DNA from: Stramonita haemastoma
Taxonomy: Eukaryota > Mollusca > Gastropoda > Neogastropoda > Muricidae
Reading direction: 5' to 3'
Assembly: GCA_030674155.1 (NCBI GenBank)
Contig: CM060326.1
Location: 43,668,187 to 43,732,186 of the forward strand
DNA: 64,000 bases
The notes under the pieces are model-generated. The model was given only the letters and a program-made list of their open reading frames with translations. It did not search any database and was not told where the DNA came from. Position numbers and translations under genes: made by a program. Positions 40,906 through 51,700 of this stretch are shown piece by piece (the stretch's first letter is position 1; each line of letters starts with the position of its first letter).

Positions 40906-41894
40906 GTTATTTTTGTGTCAGGTGGATTGAAAACAAAAATCGTCAATGTTATGGGCGATAACTATTCGGAGATGATTGTAAATTTCAAAATGGCGAGAGA
41001 TTACTGCCCCTGTACAAAAGGGCGACAATTGACTCTTGCATTCTTATCGAATTATCCCCCAAATCACCTCGATTTTTATGTGTTTACTTAGTGTTTATGG
41101 CGCAGAAGATGTCTGAAATAGTCAGGAGCTTTGAAGTAAAGTGATGTGGTGACACTACGTTCAGGGGTGTTAAGACAAACAGACGGAACAAAAATGGCGT
41201 ATGAACGACCGGGAACCGGCGGGATAGTATCGACCCAAGTGAAAATTACTGGGAAGTAGGGAGGTTCTTGGAGTAGGTTCCCCTTTGTGGAAAGATAACC
41301 CCTACTTTTTCGGTCCCTCTTCTTTCGATTTTTCATTTTGCGTTGACAAAAGCTTGAGACGATCACGTCGCAAATTGCTGTTTATGTAGAAGTCGCCACA
41401 AATCGGCGTCGAATTATGCTCAAGGTCACTCGCGCATTTGAAATGGCGGTTGTATCATGTGACTTGCAGCAGCGTAAGCGTCATGAACCTCTTGTTTTTG
41501 AGTGAGCGAGTCGGGAACGGGAAGTGGGCAACGTACAAACACGCACAGTGTTTATTTTCATAACACACGGGAATGAGAAAGATGCTTAACAAATCAAGCC
41601 AATGAAAAAAAGGGAGGGGGGTGTCTTTATTTAATTATTTATTATTGTTCGTTGTAATGATTTGAAATGAAAACAAACTTGATCGAAATGCTCTGACGCC
41701 TTTGTGATGGCTCATCTCATTCATTACTATCGATCAATATTAGTAGGCCTTAATTTATAATACATTAAGTAGCTTAGTGAAACTCCCCAAAGAAGCATTC
41801 TAGGACCTTTTCTAGAACTTGCCATTGTTAAATACATATTGTTATAAGTGAGTTTCTAGAAATTCATGTAACCATTTACTGATTTAGATAGGAC

Positions 41895-42513
41895 AATAAA
41901 AAGGTAAAGGTGTCCCATAACCTGTAGTCGCAAGGGAGTGAGTTATCAGAGACCTCAACTTCTCTTGGAGGACGGGATAGTCTAATGGTCAGAACATTGG
42001 CTGGCAATTTGACGACCCGAGTTTGAATCCTGGTCGAGGGGCGTTTCCCCCTGGAGTTAACAGCAATGCTGACTCCACTCTCCCCAAAAGTCCTTCAGAT
42101 GAGACTATAAACTGAGGCCCTGTGTGCATATGCACACAGAAAATCTTGCGCACACATTAAATCCTGTTCTGCTTTTCTGAGTTTTTGTAAGAGTAGGCCA
42201 TTGTGTGCCGGTGGGAACAGATAAGATTTACAAAACTGCATACATACAGGGACTGGTGTAAAAAAGCACATGAGTGCTTATTCCATTATCCTTGATATTA
42301 AAATATAAATAAATAAATAGGGGCCAACATGTTGAGGGCAGTGCCCATCTCCTCTCCCTAACCCTAAAGAGGGCAGGTACCCATTTACAGCTGGGGAACT
42401 GGGGAACTGTACTGAAGCCAAGGCGCGCAAAAGGTCTCCCATCCAATTGGTAACCATGCTTGACACTGCTAGGGAGCGCTCTGACTGAGCTATCCCGTCC
42501 CCCACAGATAGGA
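41895..42513 (-). repeat. Repeat D copy interrupted by SINE-B
   Basis: Halves at 41895-41968 and 42320-42513. The right end reads GAGCTATCCCGTCCCC; its reverse complement is a tRNA-like start (ACGGGATAGCTCAGTCAGAG). Confidence 0.65.
41969..42319 (+). mobile_element. SINE-B full copy, inserted in repeat D
   Basis: tRNA-like head (gggatagtctaatggtcaga; B box GAGTTTGAATCC); core with GACTATAAACTGAGGCCC and GTAGGCCATTGTGTGCCGG; tail with GTGCTTATTCCATTATCC then TAAATAAATAAATA. It separates the two halves of a family-D repeat (41895-41968 and 42320-42513). Confidence 0.85.
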
Positions 42514-43404
42514 CAATGCTGTTACAGTGTCAGTAATATCAATCTTCAAGAAGGGAACAAGTACAAACCCAGGGAATTATAGGCCAGTTAATCTAAGGTG
42601 AATCACATGTAACATTTTAGAATCATTTATAAGAGAGGCGTAAGACTTTAGTTAACAATATCATATGACAGAAAATAAATTGTATGCAGAGTGCCAACAC
42701 CCATTCCCCAGAAATAGATCTTGTGTAAGTTGTAACCCAACTTAAGGGAAGTGATGGAGGATTTTAATTTTTTACTAAGAGATTGATGAGGAAATGCATA
42801 AATTTAAATGTTTTCTATTTAACTTAATATTAAAAGCATTTGACTTGGTCAGTGTTACATGTGAGACTATCAAAGAGAGAAAGCCTGACCAGATCATGTC
42901 CCAACAGGGAATGATCATTTTAGTTAACTGTACTGCACATTGATTTTGGTTATTCCATTGTGATTGTCTTTCTTGTGAGTCATTTCATTGCAGTATGATA
43001 CCGTTAACAAGTACTGAAATACTAGATAGATTTGTCAGGTGTCAGTTATGTTTTGATTTTACTTTGTAACATTCATGATGCATTTTTTATACCCTGGACC
43101 CGAAAGTGAAACCGATCAAATTCACTAAAAGCAACACAGGCAATTGGCCGTGTTATAAAAGAAAGAGAGTACTGGGGAAAAAAGGTTCACAACAATGTAA
43201 ACAATATTTCATCCTATTAAAAGTATTATGATAAATGCTGTCTTTGCTGGAGACACACTCACTTATCTCATGCCTAGCCCACCACGCCACACCCATCCAC
43301 ATGCTTTCGAATAAAATATTTCTAGAATAGAATTGTATAGGGGGTGGGATCAAGCCTACTATTACTAGTATTAGTGAGTACTTGTAGGTATTACAGTTTA
43401 CACT

Positions 43405-43970
43405 ATTAGAGCATTGCACTCAAGATTTGACTTTTGCCCGGGTTAGAGCCACCACTGAGGCATCCAAAGGGGAATTTTCCCCCAGGAGTTGACATCAGTA
43501 CTGACTCCACTTCCCCGAAAGCCCTTTGGATAAGACTATAAATGGAGCCCCTCATCTTGTGTGTGATCACACACAAAACATCTTGCACACATGTTAAAAC
43601 TCATTCTGCCTCTTGGAAGTTTGCCAGGTCAATTACTTTCATTATTTTTTTCTCCCAGAAAGCAGGTTGGTTAGTTCAAATAATCATGGGCGTCTCAGTG
43701 ATTGCTTTCAGATTGTGACTGCAACACTAACCACCAGCCGGCTATCCTGTATCCTGTTTTGTGCACACAAGTAGGCCATGGTGTGCCAGTAGGGAAAGAT
43801 GACAAAAAAAATGAAATGCACATTTGTGTTGTTTAGACATTACAGTGATTACCCCAAAGTTAGAGTGTAGAGCTCTACATAAGTTAAGGGTGGGCAAATG
43901 GTCACCTATGCAAAATCTCAACATATGGTGATCATTGGAGCTCTTGCTGAGGCTTGAGAGGAAAAATATG
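43405..43970 (+). mobile_element. SINE-C/B composite copy with internal insertion
   Basis: Core AGACTATAAATGGAGCCCC at 43525; core end GTAGGCCATGGTGTGCCAG only at 43770, about 130 bp further on than expected; then a C-type tail to GAGCTCTTGCTGAGG. Confidence 0.6.
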
Positions 43971-43984
43971 CCTAAAACTTCTTT

Positions 43985-43987
<3 letters not shown>

Positions 43988-44070
<83 letters not shown>

Positions 44071-44180
44071 CACACACACACATGAACACATACACATGAA
44101 CACATACACACACACAAACACATGTAACACACACACAATTACACCCACACCCACACACATCCATCCACCCATACACTCAC
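43988..44180. repeat. (CT)n then (CA)n
   Basis: Pure CT to 44068, then ACACATGAACACATACA repeats. Confidence 0.97.
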
Positions 44181-44314
44181 TGTCTCTGTCTCTGTCTTGC
44201 TCTCGCTCTGTGTCTCTAATCTCAAACTATATTCATTTAAAATTGGAGTTTGGACATTTTCGTGAGTAACTACTAACTTAAGGTGTTTTGTTGATGTCAG
44301 TTTGTTTTTGTTCC

Positions 44315-44530
44315 TTAGCTAGAGCTGTAAAGTCCAAGGTTAATGAATGATGAGATATATTTACAAGTTATGCAGCCATTTTTGCCTATCATTAGTAGCC
44401 AGGTTCCAACTTGAAAGATCATGCCTAAAACAGCACACGAGTATGCATAAGTTTTTTTTTTAACTTAAGATATTTTGTTATCTGTTCTTACTCAAGTTAC
44501 TGGCATGCAATGACCTTTACTTTTGAAAAG
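44315..44530 (-). mobile_element. SINE-C diverged copy
   Basis: Tail TTCCTTAGCTAGAGCTG, then core remnant ACTGGCATGCAATGACC. Confidence 0.5.
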
Positions 44531-44829
44531 TTTGAAAAGTAGCACAGTTAAACGTGTACACATGTGTACATAATAGTTAATACTATACATTTGTCATTAC
44601 ATGTGTGCATGATGTTCTATATCATATGGTTCATATGGACACCATTACATTATATACCCCCCCCCCCCCCCCCCCAGTAATGACTAATTCGTAATTAACC
44701 AAGGGCAAACCATTAGTTGAACAAGTAATCTTGTTTGACATGCATATCGGGGAACTGAAATTGAAGTGATGGGTATTAAAACTAGTATACTATATTGTAA
44801 GTGTAACCATCGGTGAATAGACAATTTTA

Positions 44830-44902
44830 CTACACACACAGACATCCTCACACATGCACACACACACGCATGTACGCACGCATGCGTGCGCGCGCATGCG
44901 TG

Positions 44903-44989
<87 letters not shown>

Positions 44990-44990
44990 T
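44830..44990. repeat. Alternating purine-pyrimidine tract, (GC)(CA)n
   Basis: Includes gcatgcgtgcgcgcgcatgc at 44880, then a long CA array. A strong Z-DNA-prone pattern. Confidence 0.9.
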
Positions 44991-44999
44991 AAAGGGGAA

Positions 45000-45349
45000 C
45001 AGGATAGCTTAGTCAGTGATTAGAACATTGCACTTGCAATCTGATGACCTGGGTTTGAATCCCGTTTAAGAGGATTTTCCCCCTGGAGTTAACATCAGTG
45101 CAGCCTCCACTCTCCCCTAAAGTTCTTCAGATGAGATTATAAACCAAGGCCCTGTGTGCGAATGCATGCGAATATCTTGCGCACGTAAAATCCTGTTCTG
45201 CTTTTTAAAAGAGTAGGCCTTTGTGTGCTTGTGGGAACAGATGACAAAATTTACATAACTGCATACACACACAGACTGGATGTAAAATTTAGCACATGAT
45301 CATAATTTCATTATAATTCCATTATCCTTGTTATAAAAGAATAAATAAA

Positions 45350-45355
<6 letters not shown>
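45000..45355 (+). mobile_element. SINE-B full copy
   Basis: Head GATAGCTTAGTCAGTGATTA with B box GGGTTTGAATCCC; core ATAAACCAAGGCCCTGTG; 3' ATAAAAGAATAAATAAAT. Flanked by (CA)n arrays, so no duplication can be defined. Confidence 0.85.
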
Positions 45356-45384
<29 letters not shown>

Positions 45385-45389
<5 letters not shown>

Positions 45390-45590
45390 CAAAAACATCT
45401 TGGGCACATGTTAAAACTGGTTTTGCTTTTTGGAAGAGTAGGCCATTGTGTGCTGGTGGGAACAGATGACAAAATTTACAAAACTGCATACACAAGGGGA
45501 CTGGATGCAAAAAAGTATGTTGAATGCTTATTCCATTAATGCATTATCCTTGAAATAAAAGAGTAATTTTATAAATAAATAAACACACCC
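45385..45590 (+). mobile_element. SINE-B 5'-truncated copy
   Basis: Begins within the core (AACATCTTGGGCACATGTTA) and runs to ATAAATAAATAAAC. It follows the preceding copy after a short (CA)n. Confidence 0.75.
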
Positions 45591-45859
45591 AGGAAGAATA
45601 GATCATGTGAATTGTGTATTGCCAGTTTTGCTTGTCTGGCAATCACTGATGTAGTGTAACATGCATAGTACTTAGTTGTACTTACTACAAATCATACATT
45701 AAAATTAACTCAGTCACCTGCATGAATTTCTGAAACAGCTGATTGAAAACTTCTTATAAGTCCTTGAAGAATTTTCTTTCTGAGAAGACTGTTTGAACCT
45801 GGTTACAAGAACAGCCCTGGGTGTTTTCATTGGTCAGTGTGTTCCTTATAGGTGAAATT

Positions 45860-46120
45860 GTGTTTTCAGGTTAAATAGTATTTTGATGGCGTTTTCAGAT
45901 GATAATGAATTATCATTAAATCATATGATGGTCACTGGTATTTTCTGCGTGACAGTATGATGTCTTTAGCCCATGATTTAGGTAGTGTTGTTTTCATTGG
46001 GTGTGCTGTTTTTAGGTGATAATCCTGATGGTGTTTCCAGGTGATAGGATGGGTTTTTTTGGTGACGATTGTGTTTTCAGGTAGTGATGTGTTCATTGAT
46101 GGGAGTGCTGGTGTTTTCAG
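45860..46120 (+). repeat. Degenerate repeat of the acceptor of the AT-hook/zinc-finger exon 1
   Basis: gtgttttcaggt-like motifs at about 45862, 45889, 46009, 46032 and 46071 precede the real gtgttttcag|GTGATGG at 46111-46120. Confidence 0.75.
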
Positions 46121-48758
46121 GTGATGGCAGATGCAGCAGCAGACCAGTATGTGGAGAAGGAGGAGGGAGAGAATGGGGGAACGGTGACCGATGCTCAGGT
46201 CCTGCAGACCATGGAGATTCCCAAGAACCTCCTGCAGGAAGACAACAACGCCGGGGAGGCGGCCTCCTCTGCCTCTGAATATGTCATCATCTCCCAGAAT
46301 GGGGAGGGAGGGGAGGAGGGGGAAACGGTGGTGATGATGGAGGTGGAGGAGGGAGGGGACAGGGTGATGGGCATCGAGGAAGAGGTGGTGGAGGAGACGG
46401 TGGCTATGGAGGATGGGGGGGAGGGGAGTAAAGGGGAGGGAGAGGCGTCGCAAGGAGCATCAGATGATGACGATGAGGAGGCAGGCCTGCTGCAGCCAGG
46501 TGAGGCGCTCCGAGGAGGGGCTGACGACGAGGGAGAGACGCGCATCATCAACCTGGAGGAAGACGAGGAAGAGGAGGAGGAAGGTGGGGAGAAAGGGGAG
46601 AAGGAGGAAGAGGAAGAGGCCAAGGAGCAGGACGAAGAAGAGGAGGAAGAGGAGGAGGAAACCAGCAAGTCGGCCAAACAGGACAAATGCAGCTGCCCGC
46701 AGATGTCATCCAGAGCCAGGTTCTCTCCCCGACTCACGAGAGTGAAGAGACCAGTGTGGAGGTCAGGACCCCGCCCTCCAAAAGAACCATTCGCTCTCCA
46801 GAGAAACTGGCAGCTGCTCGAAAAGCTGCAGCCTCAGCCTTTGGCTTTGACGAGCCCGAACCTGCAGGTGAAGAGAAAGAGGGCTCAGCAGCAGACAAGG
46901 AAGTTGCCCAGCCCTCCAAACAGAGGCGGTCTGCTAAATCCTCGAAAGATGCTGACAGCGCACAGACAGAGCAGAAGGAAAAGGCCACTCCAGCACCAGA
47001 GAGACGACGAGGACGGCCACCTAAGAACAAAGTGCAGCAAGAGGAAGAAAACACAACGGAGCCAGAAGCCGCCGAAAAGAAGGGCCGAAGGGCAGAAAAT
47101 CGGAGCCTTCTGCAGAGGAGCCTGAGCAGCAGAAGGAGAAGGAGCCTGCAGTGGGAGAGACTCCTCGCAGAGCAACCAGGCCCCCGAAACGGTACATGGA
47201 CGAGGAGCCAGAACCCAAACAGAAGGAAGAAAAGAAAACCCCAGCTGCAACCGCGGGCCGTGGTCGTGGGCGACCTCGCAAGGAACCAGCGGCTGAAGAA
47301 GAGGGAGCGGAGAAAGCAGAGAAAACCAAGTCTGCAGAAGCCACCCCGCAAAGCTCCCAAGAGTCTGGTCGGGGCAGAGGCCGGCCCAAGAAAAGCGAGA
47401 CCCCTTCAGCCTCAGAACCAGCCCCTGCCGCCAGCACACCGGTGGTGAAACGCGGGCGAGGGCGACCAAAGAAAGATACGGTGGAAACTGCCGTGGAGGA
47501 GGAAACGGAGCCAGAAGAGAGCATGGAAGAAGCTGAAGAAGAACCGGAGGCCCCAGAAGAAAGCCGGAGTCGGCGATCCGGGCGACCCAAGAAAGCCGTG
47601 GGCAGCAGTTCCAGCACCAAGAGCAGCAGCAGCGGGAAGGAGGTGGAGGCTGAGGAAGGACGGGCTAGTCCTCGTGTGTCTCGGAAGAGTGTAGCACAGG
47701 AGGCCGAAAAAACCAAGAGCAAAGCTGAAGAAACCTCTGCCCCTGCCACCCCATCCAGGAGAGGGAGGACCCGGTCGCGACGTGATGATGAGGAAGATTC
47801 TCAGCCAGAGCCGGAGGTGGAGCCGGCAGAAACAGTCCGTCGGGGACGAAAGCGTGCTCATGATGAGGAGGTAGCCTCCACCTCTCAAACCTCCACGGTG
47901 TCCGCCTCCACCTCCCCTCCCCGGAAAAAGCCGCGCAGCCAGACTGAGATTCAGATCATCCCGGCAGGCATGCAGCGGGTCAAAGAAGAGCCGGTGGAGA
48001 GGCTTGAGCCGGAGGAGGAGGAGGAAGAAGAAGAAGAGGAGGAGGAGGAGGAAGAAGAGGAGGAGGAGGAGGAGACTGCAGCAGCAGCAGCTACTGTAGC
48101 GGCCCCCACCCCGGGCACCCCAGCAGCCCCCACAGTGCACGTCATCGCCTCCCAGTCGGTGACCATGATCGGGGGGTCCACCAGCACGCCCCTGGTGGGC
48201 GCCCAGGACACCTACACCTTTGAGGAGCTGGAGAGCGCCACGGACATGAGTCAGGTGGAGGCCTCCTCCATCAGCATGGACGACTCCAGCTACGTGGCCG
48301 AGATGGGCACCCAGACCCCCGGGGAGGAGTTTGTGGAGGTGCACACCATCAGCGAGACGGGCAACCGCCGCTCCGTGCAGACTCAGACCGACCCCCGCCT
48401 GAAGAAGAAGAAGTTTGGGCCGCTCAGTCACGACATGGAGTGCGACACCATGGATCTGGAGGAGGAGGACGACGACTACGAGGAGTATCGAAGACGGCGT
48501 CGGCACGAAGACGACATCAGCCTCTTCGAGGACAACGAGCCGCGTCGCAAGTCCATCAAGCGCAACACGGAGGAGGCTCTGAAGTGTCCTTTCTGCGAGA
48601 AAGCCTTCATCGGCCTGGTGAAACACATCAAGGGCAAGCACTCGGAAGAGCCGGATTACGAGGAGGAAATGCGGAATGCCAAGTGGAGAGAGAGGATCAT
48701 GAAAGTCTCGACAGGGGGATCAGATGAAGCGGGGGATACCTGCGCTGAGTGTGGCAAG
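46121..48758 (+). CDS. AT-hook/zinc-finger gene, coding exon 1
   Basis: Acceptor gtgttttcag|GTGATGG, ATG at 46124, donor GGCAAG|GTGAGT. The reading frame moves twice (about 46690 and 47088). The frames before and after each point have composition matching the protein: acidic, then basic AT-hook, then Ser/Pro/Glu. The 2,635 coding bases plus two missing bases give 879 codons ending exactly at the phase-0 donor, independent support for the reading. Finger 1 and the start of finger 2 lie at its 3' end. Confidence 0.8.
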
Positions 48759-51700
48759 GTGAGTGATGGTGATTGTGTCATGGGCTGTTTGGTCTTTTGT
48801 TGTTGTTCTCGTTGTTGTCATCGCAGTTTATTTAGCAAAATCCATGCAGTTTGCATGGTCAAGTATGGAAAGAGTAATTTTTAACTGACTCGAATTGAAA
48901 TAATTGACCAGTATTAAATTTTGGATTCATGATTGCTAAAACCCCCCATTAAAATGTATTATTACAAGAAAAATTGTTTGCTGGGTTGAAAAAAAAAGTT
49001 ATTTCCATTGTCTGGCGAATTATAAGATCTATAGAGGTAACATTATTTCCAGTGTCTGGTGAATTATGAGACTTAGAGATCACATTATTTCTCGTGTCCG
49101 GTGAAAGTTATTGTTAAGACATATACTATAGAGATAACATTATTTTCAGTTTATAGTGAATTATAACACATCTAGAGAAAACAACATTAAAATTTCCCTG
49201 TTTACAACATGTAGACAGAATTATTTTTGGTTGCTAGTGAGAAGTACTTATCATACAGATAATATTTTTTCACTTTCTGCTGAATCACTCATGCCTATTA
49301 GTTCTTTTTAAAACTTAAAAAAAAGAAAAGTTTTTTAGATCAGATTTTCAGATTCTCATAACTTCTCCTTCTAAATACAAAGCAACTGAAGACACTAAAG
49401 TAGGGTGTGATGTACTTTTTCAGGTGACAAAGAACATGAAGCGTCACATGGAATTGCACCAGCAGAACCGCATGCAGGTGCCCTGCCCTATCTGCACCAA
49501 GGTGGTGCTGAAGACCGGGATGAGCTCACACATGCGAACCGTGCACTCAGGACGGAAGCCCTACAAGTGCCCCCACTGTGACTACTCCTCTGCCTTCCGT
49601 GGCAATCTCAACACACACATCAAGGTCAGATATATATATATGTATGTATACATACACACCACATCAAGATACAATGCACACACACATCAAAGTCAGATTA
49701 TTATACACACATCAAGATACAATGCACACACTGATCAAAGTCAGATGTACACACATTGAGATACAATGCACACACACATCAAATCAAGGTACAATGCACA
49801 CACACTCCTTAAAAGCTCTGATGCCCAACCTCTTTATAGCCAAAGCTTTAATGCCCAAACTCTTTGTAGCCAAAGCTCTGATGCCCAAACTCTTTATAGC
49901 TAAAACTCTGATGCCCAAACTCTTTACAGCTAAAACTCTGATGCCCAAACTCTTTATAGTTAAAACTCTGATGCCCAAACTCTTTATAGCCAAAGCTTTA
50001 ATGCCCAAACTCTTTGTAGCCAAAGCTCTGATGCCCAAACTCTTTATAGCTAAAACTCTGATGCCCAAACTCTTTATAGCTAAAACTCTGATGCCCAAAC
50101 TCTTTATAGCTAAAACTCTGGTGCCCAAGCTCGTTAAAAGCAAAGCTCTTTATGTCTACTCCTCCAGCTCTCCTCTTTTTGAATTTTTCAGGGGATGCAT
50201 CTGCACACGCGTCAGTACCTGTGCAACACGTGCAAGGCGGCGTTCAAAACCCTGGGCGCCCTGATAGGTCACACCAAGCGGGTGCACGAAGGGTGGAAGT
50301 CGCCCAACCAGAAGATCTTCATCTGCTCGGTGTGCGAGAAGCGCTTCACCAAGAAGTACCACGTGGACCGCCACATGCTGATCCACACGGGGGAGAAGCC
50401 CCACAAGTGCACGGACTGTGGCCGCTGCTTCAACAACAAGTCCAACCTGATGTCGCACATCCAGCTGGTGCACAAGAAGCTGTCCCCCTACATGTGCGAC
50501 ATGTGCCACGAGACGTTCAAGCGCAAGAAGCTCCTGTTGGAGCACATTGGCAAGGTGGGGTTTGGGACAGTGCTTGTCTTCTTCTTTTGCTTCTCTTGCA
50601 GCTTTCTTTCTGTCTGTATGCCTGGCTTGTCTTGTCTTTCTGACTCTGTCTTTCTGTCTGTCTCCATCTGGCTCTGTTAAGATATTTCTGATGCACAAAT
50701 GCGGCAGTGATTGTGCCGATTCATGTGGCAATGATTGTGCCGATTCATGCGGCAATGATTGTGCCGATTCATGCGGCAATGATTGTGCCGATTCATGTGG
50801 CATGTGGCATCCTTCAGATGAGACTATAAACCGAGGCCGCGTGTGTGAATGCACGCAGAAATCTTGCGCACACGATGAATCCTGTTCAGCTTTTTGTAGG
50901 AGTAGGCCATTGTCTGCCGGTGGGAACAGATGACATTTACAAAACTGCATACACACAGGGACTGGATGTAAAAAAAGCACACGAGTGCTTATTCCATTAT
51001 CCTCGATATAAAAGAAAAAAAAAAAAAAAAAAAAAGAATGATTGTCCAGGTGCACGTGGCTCACGGGGAGGCGGCCAAAGCCATGCAGGCCTACATCCGG
51101 AAGATCGAGGACGACTCTGTGGAGGACGAGTCCATGGAGCTTCAGGAGGGGGAGCACGGGGGCCAGCAGCAAACCATCACCATCGCCGCTGAAGACGGGG
51201 GTGAGGGGCAGACGGTCTACCAGATGCCCGATGGAACCTACCAGGCCGTCGTCACTGACGCCTCTCAGGTGAGAGTGGTTTCTGGCAGTGTAGTGGCAAT
51301 GTAGTGTAGTGTTCAGTTACTGGTAGTGTTCAGTTTCTGGCAGTGTAGTGTTCAGTAGTGTAGTGTTCAGTTTCTGGCAGTGTAGTGTTCAGTTACTGGT
51401 AGTGTTCAGTTTCTGGCAGTTTAGTGTTCAGTAGTGTAGTGTTCAGTTTCTGGCAGTGTTAGTTAAAGTTAAGTTAAAGTCTGTCCCGAGCCATAAGGCT
51501 CATCAGGCCGGTGCTTATCCCGGTTTTCTGTGGCGTTAAGCGACTGAGAGTCATAGACTCCCCCCTGGATAGGACGCCAGTCTATCGCAGGGTTAACCCC
51601 CAACACAAGGTTGGTACCCTTTTTACACCTGGGTGGGGTGAGAAAATAGCCGTAAAGTGCCTTTTCCAAGGGCACAACGCCATAGCGGAATAGCTGGGAT

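Noticed and set aside
46680..47095. Programmed ribosomal frameshifting in the AT-hook/zinc-finger mRNA
   Set aside because: Three same-direction shifts at plain A/G runs without slippery heptamers fit sequencing deletions better.
46195..48641. Long minus-strand frames (180-409 codons) opposite the AT-hook/zinc-finger exon
   Set aside because: Ser- or Leu-rich reverse complements of GAG/GAA-rich coding sequence. The plus frame has fingers, AT-hooks and splice sites.
49578..50264. A 228-codon open frame running from exon 2 into exon 3
   Set aside because: It crosses the 30-bp minisatellite (unit a multiple of three, stop-free). The splice sites and finger pattern show this is intron.
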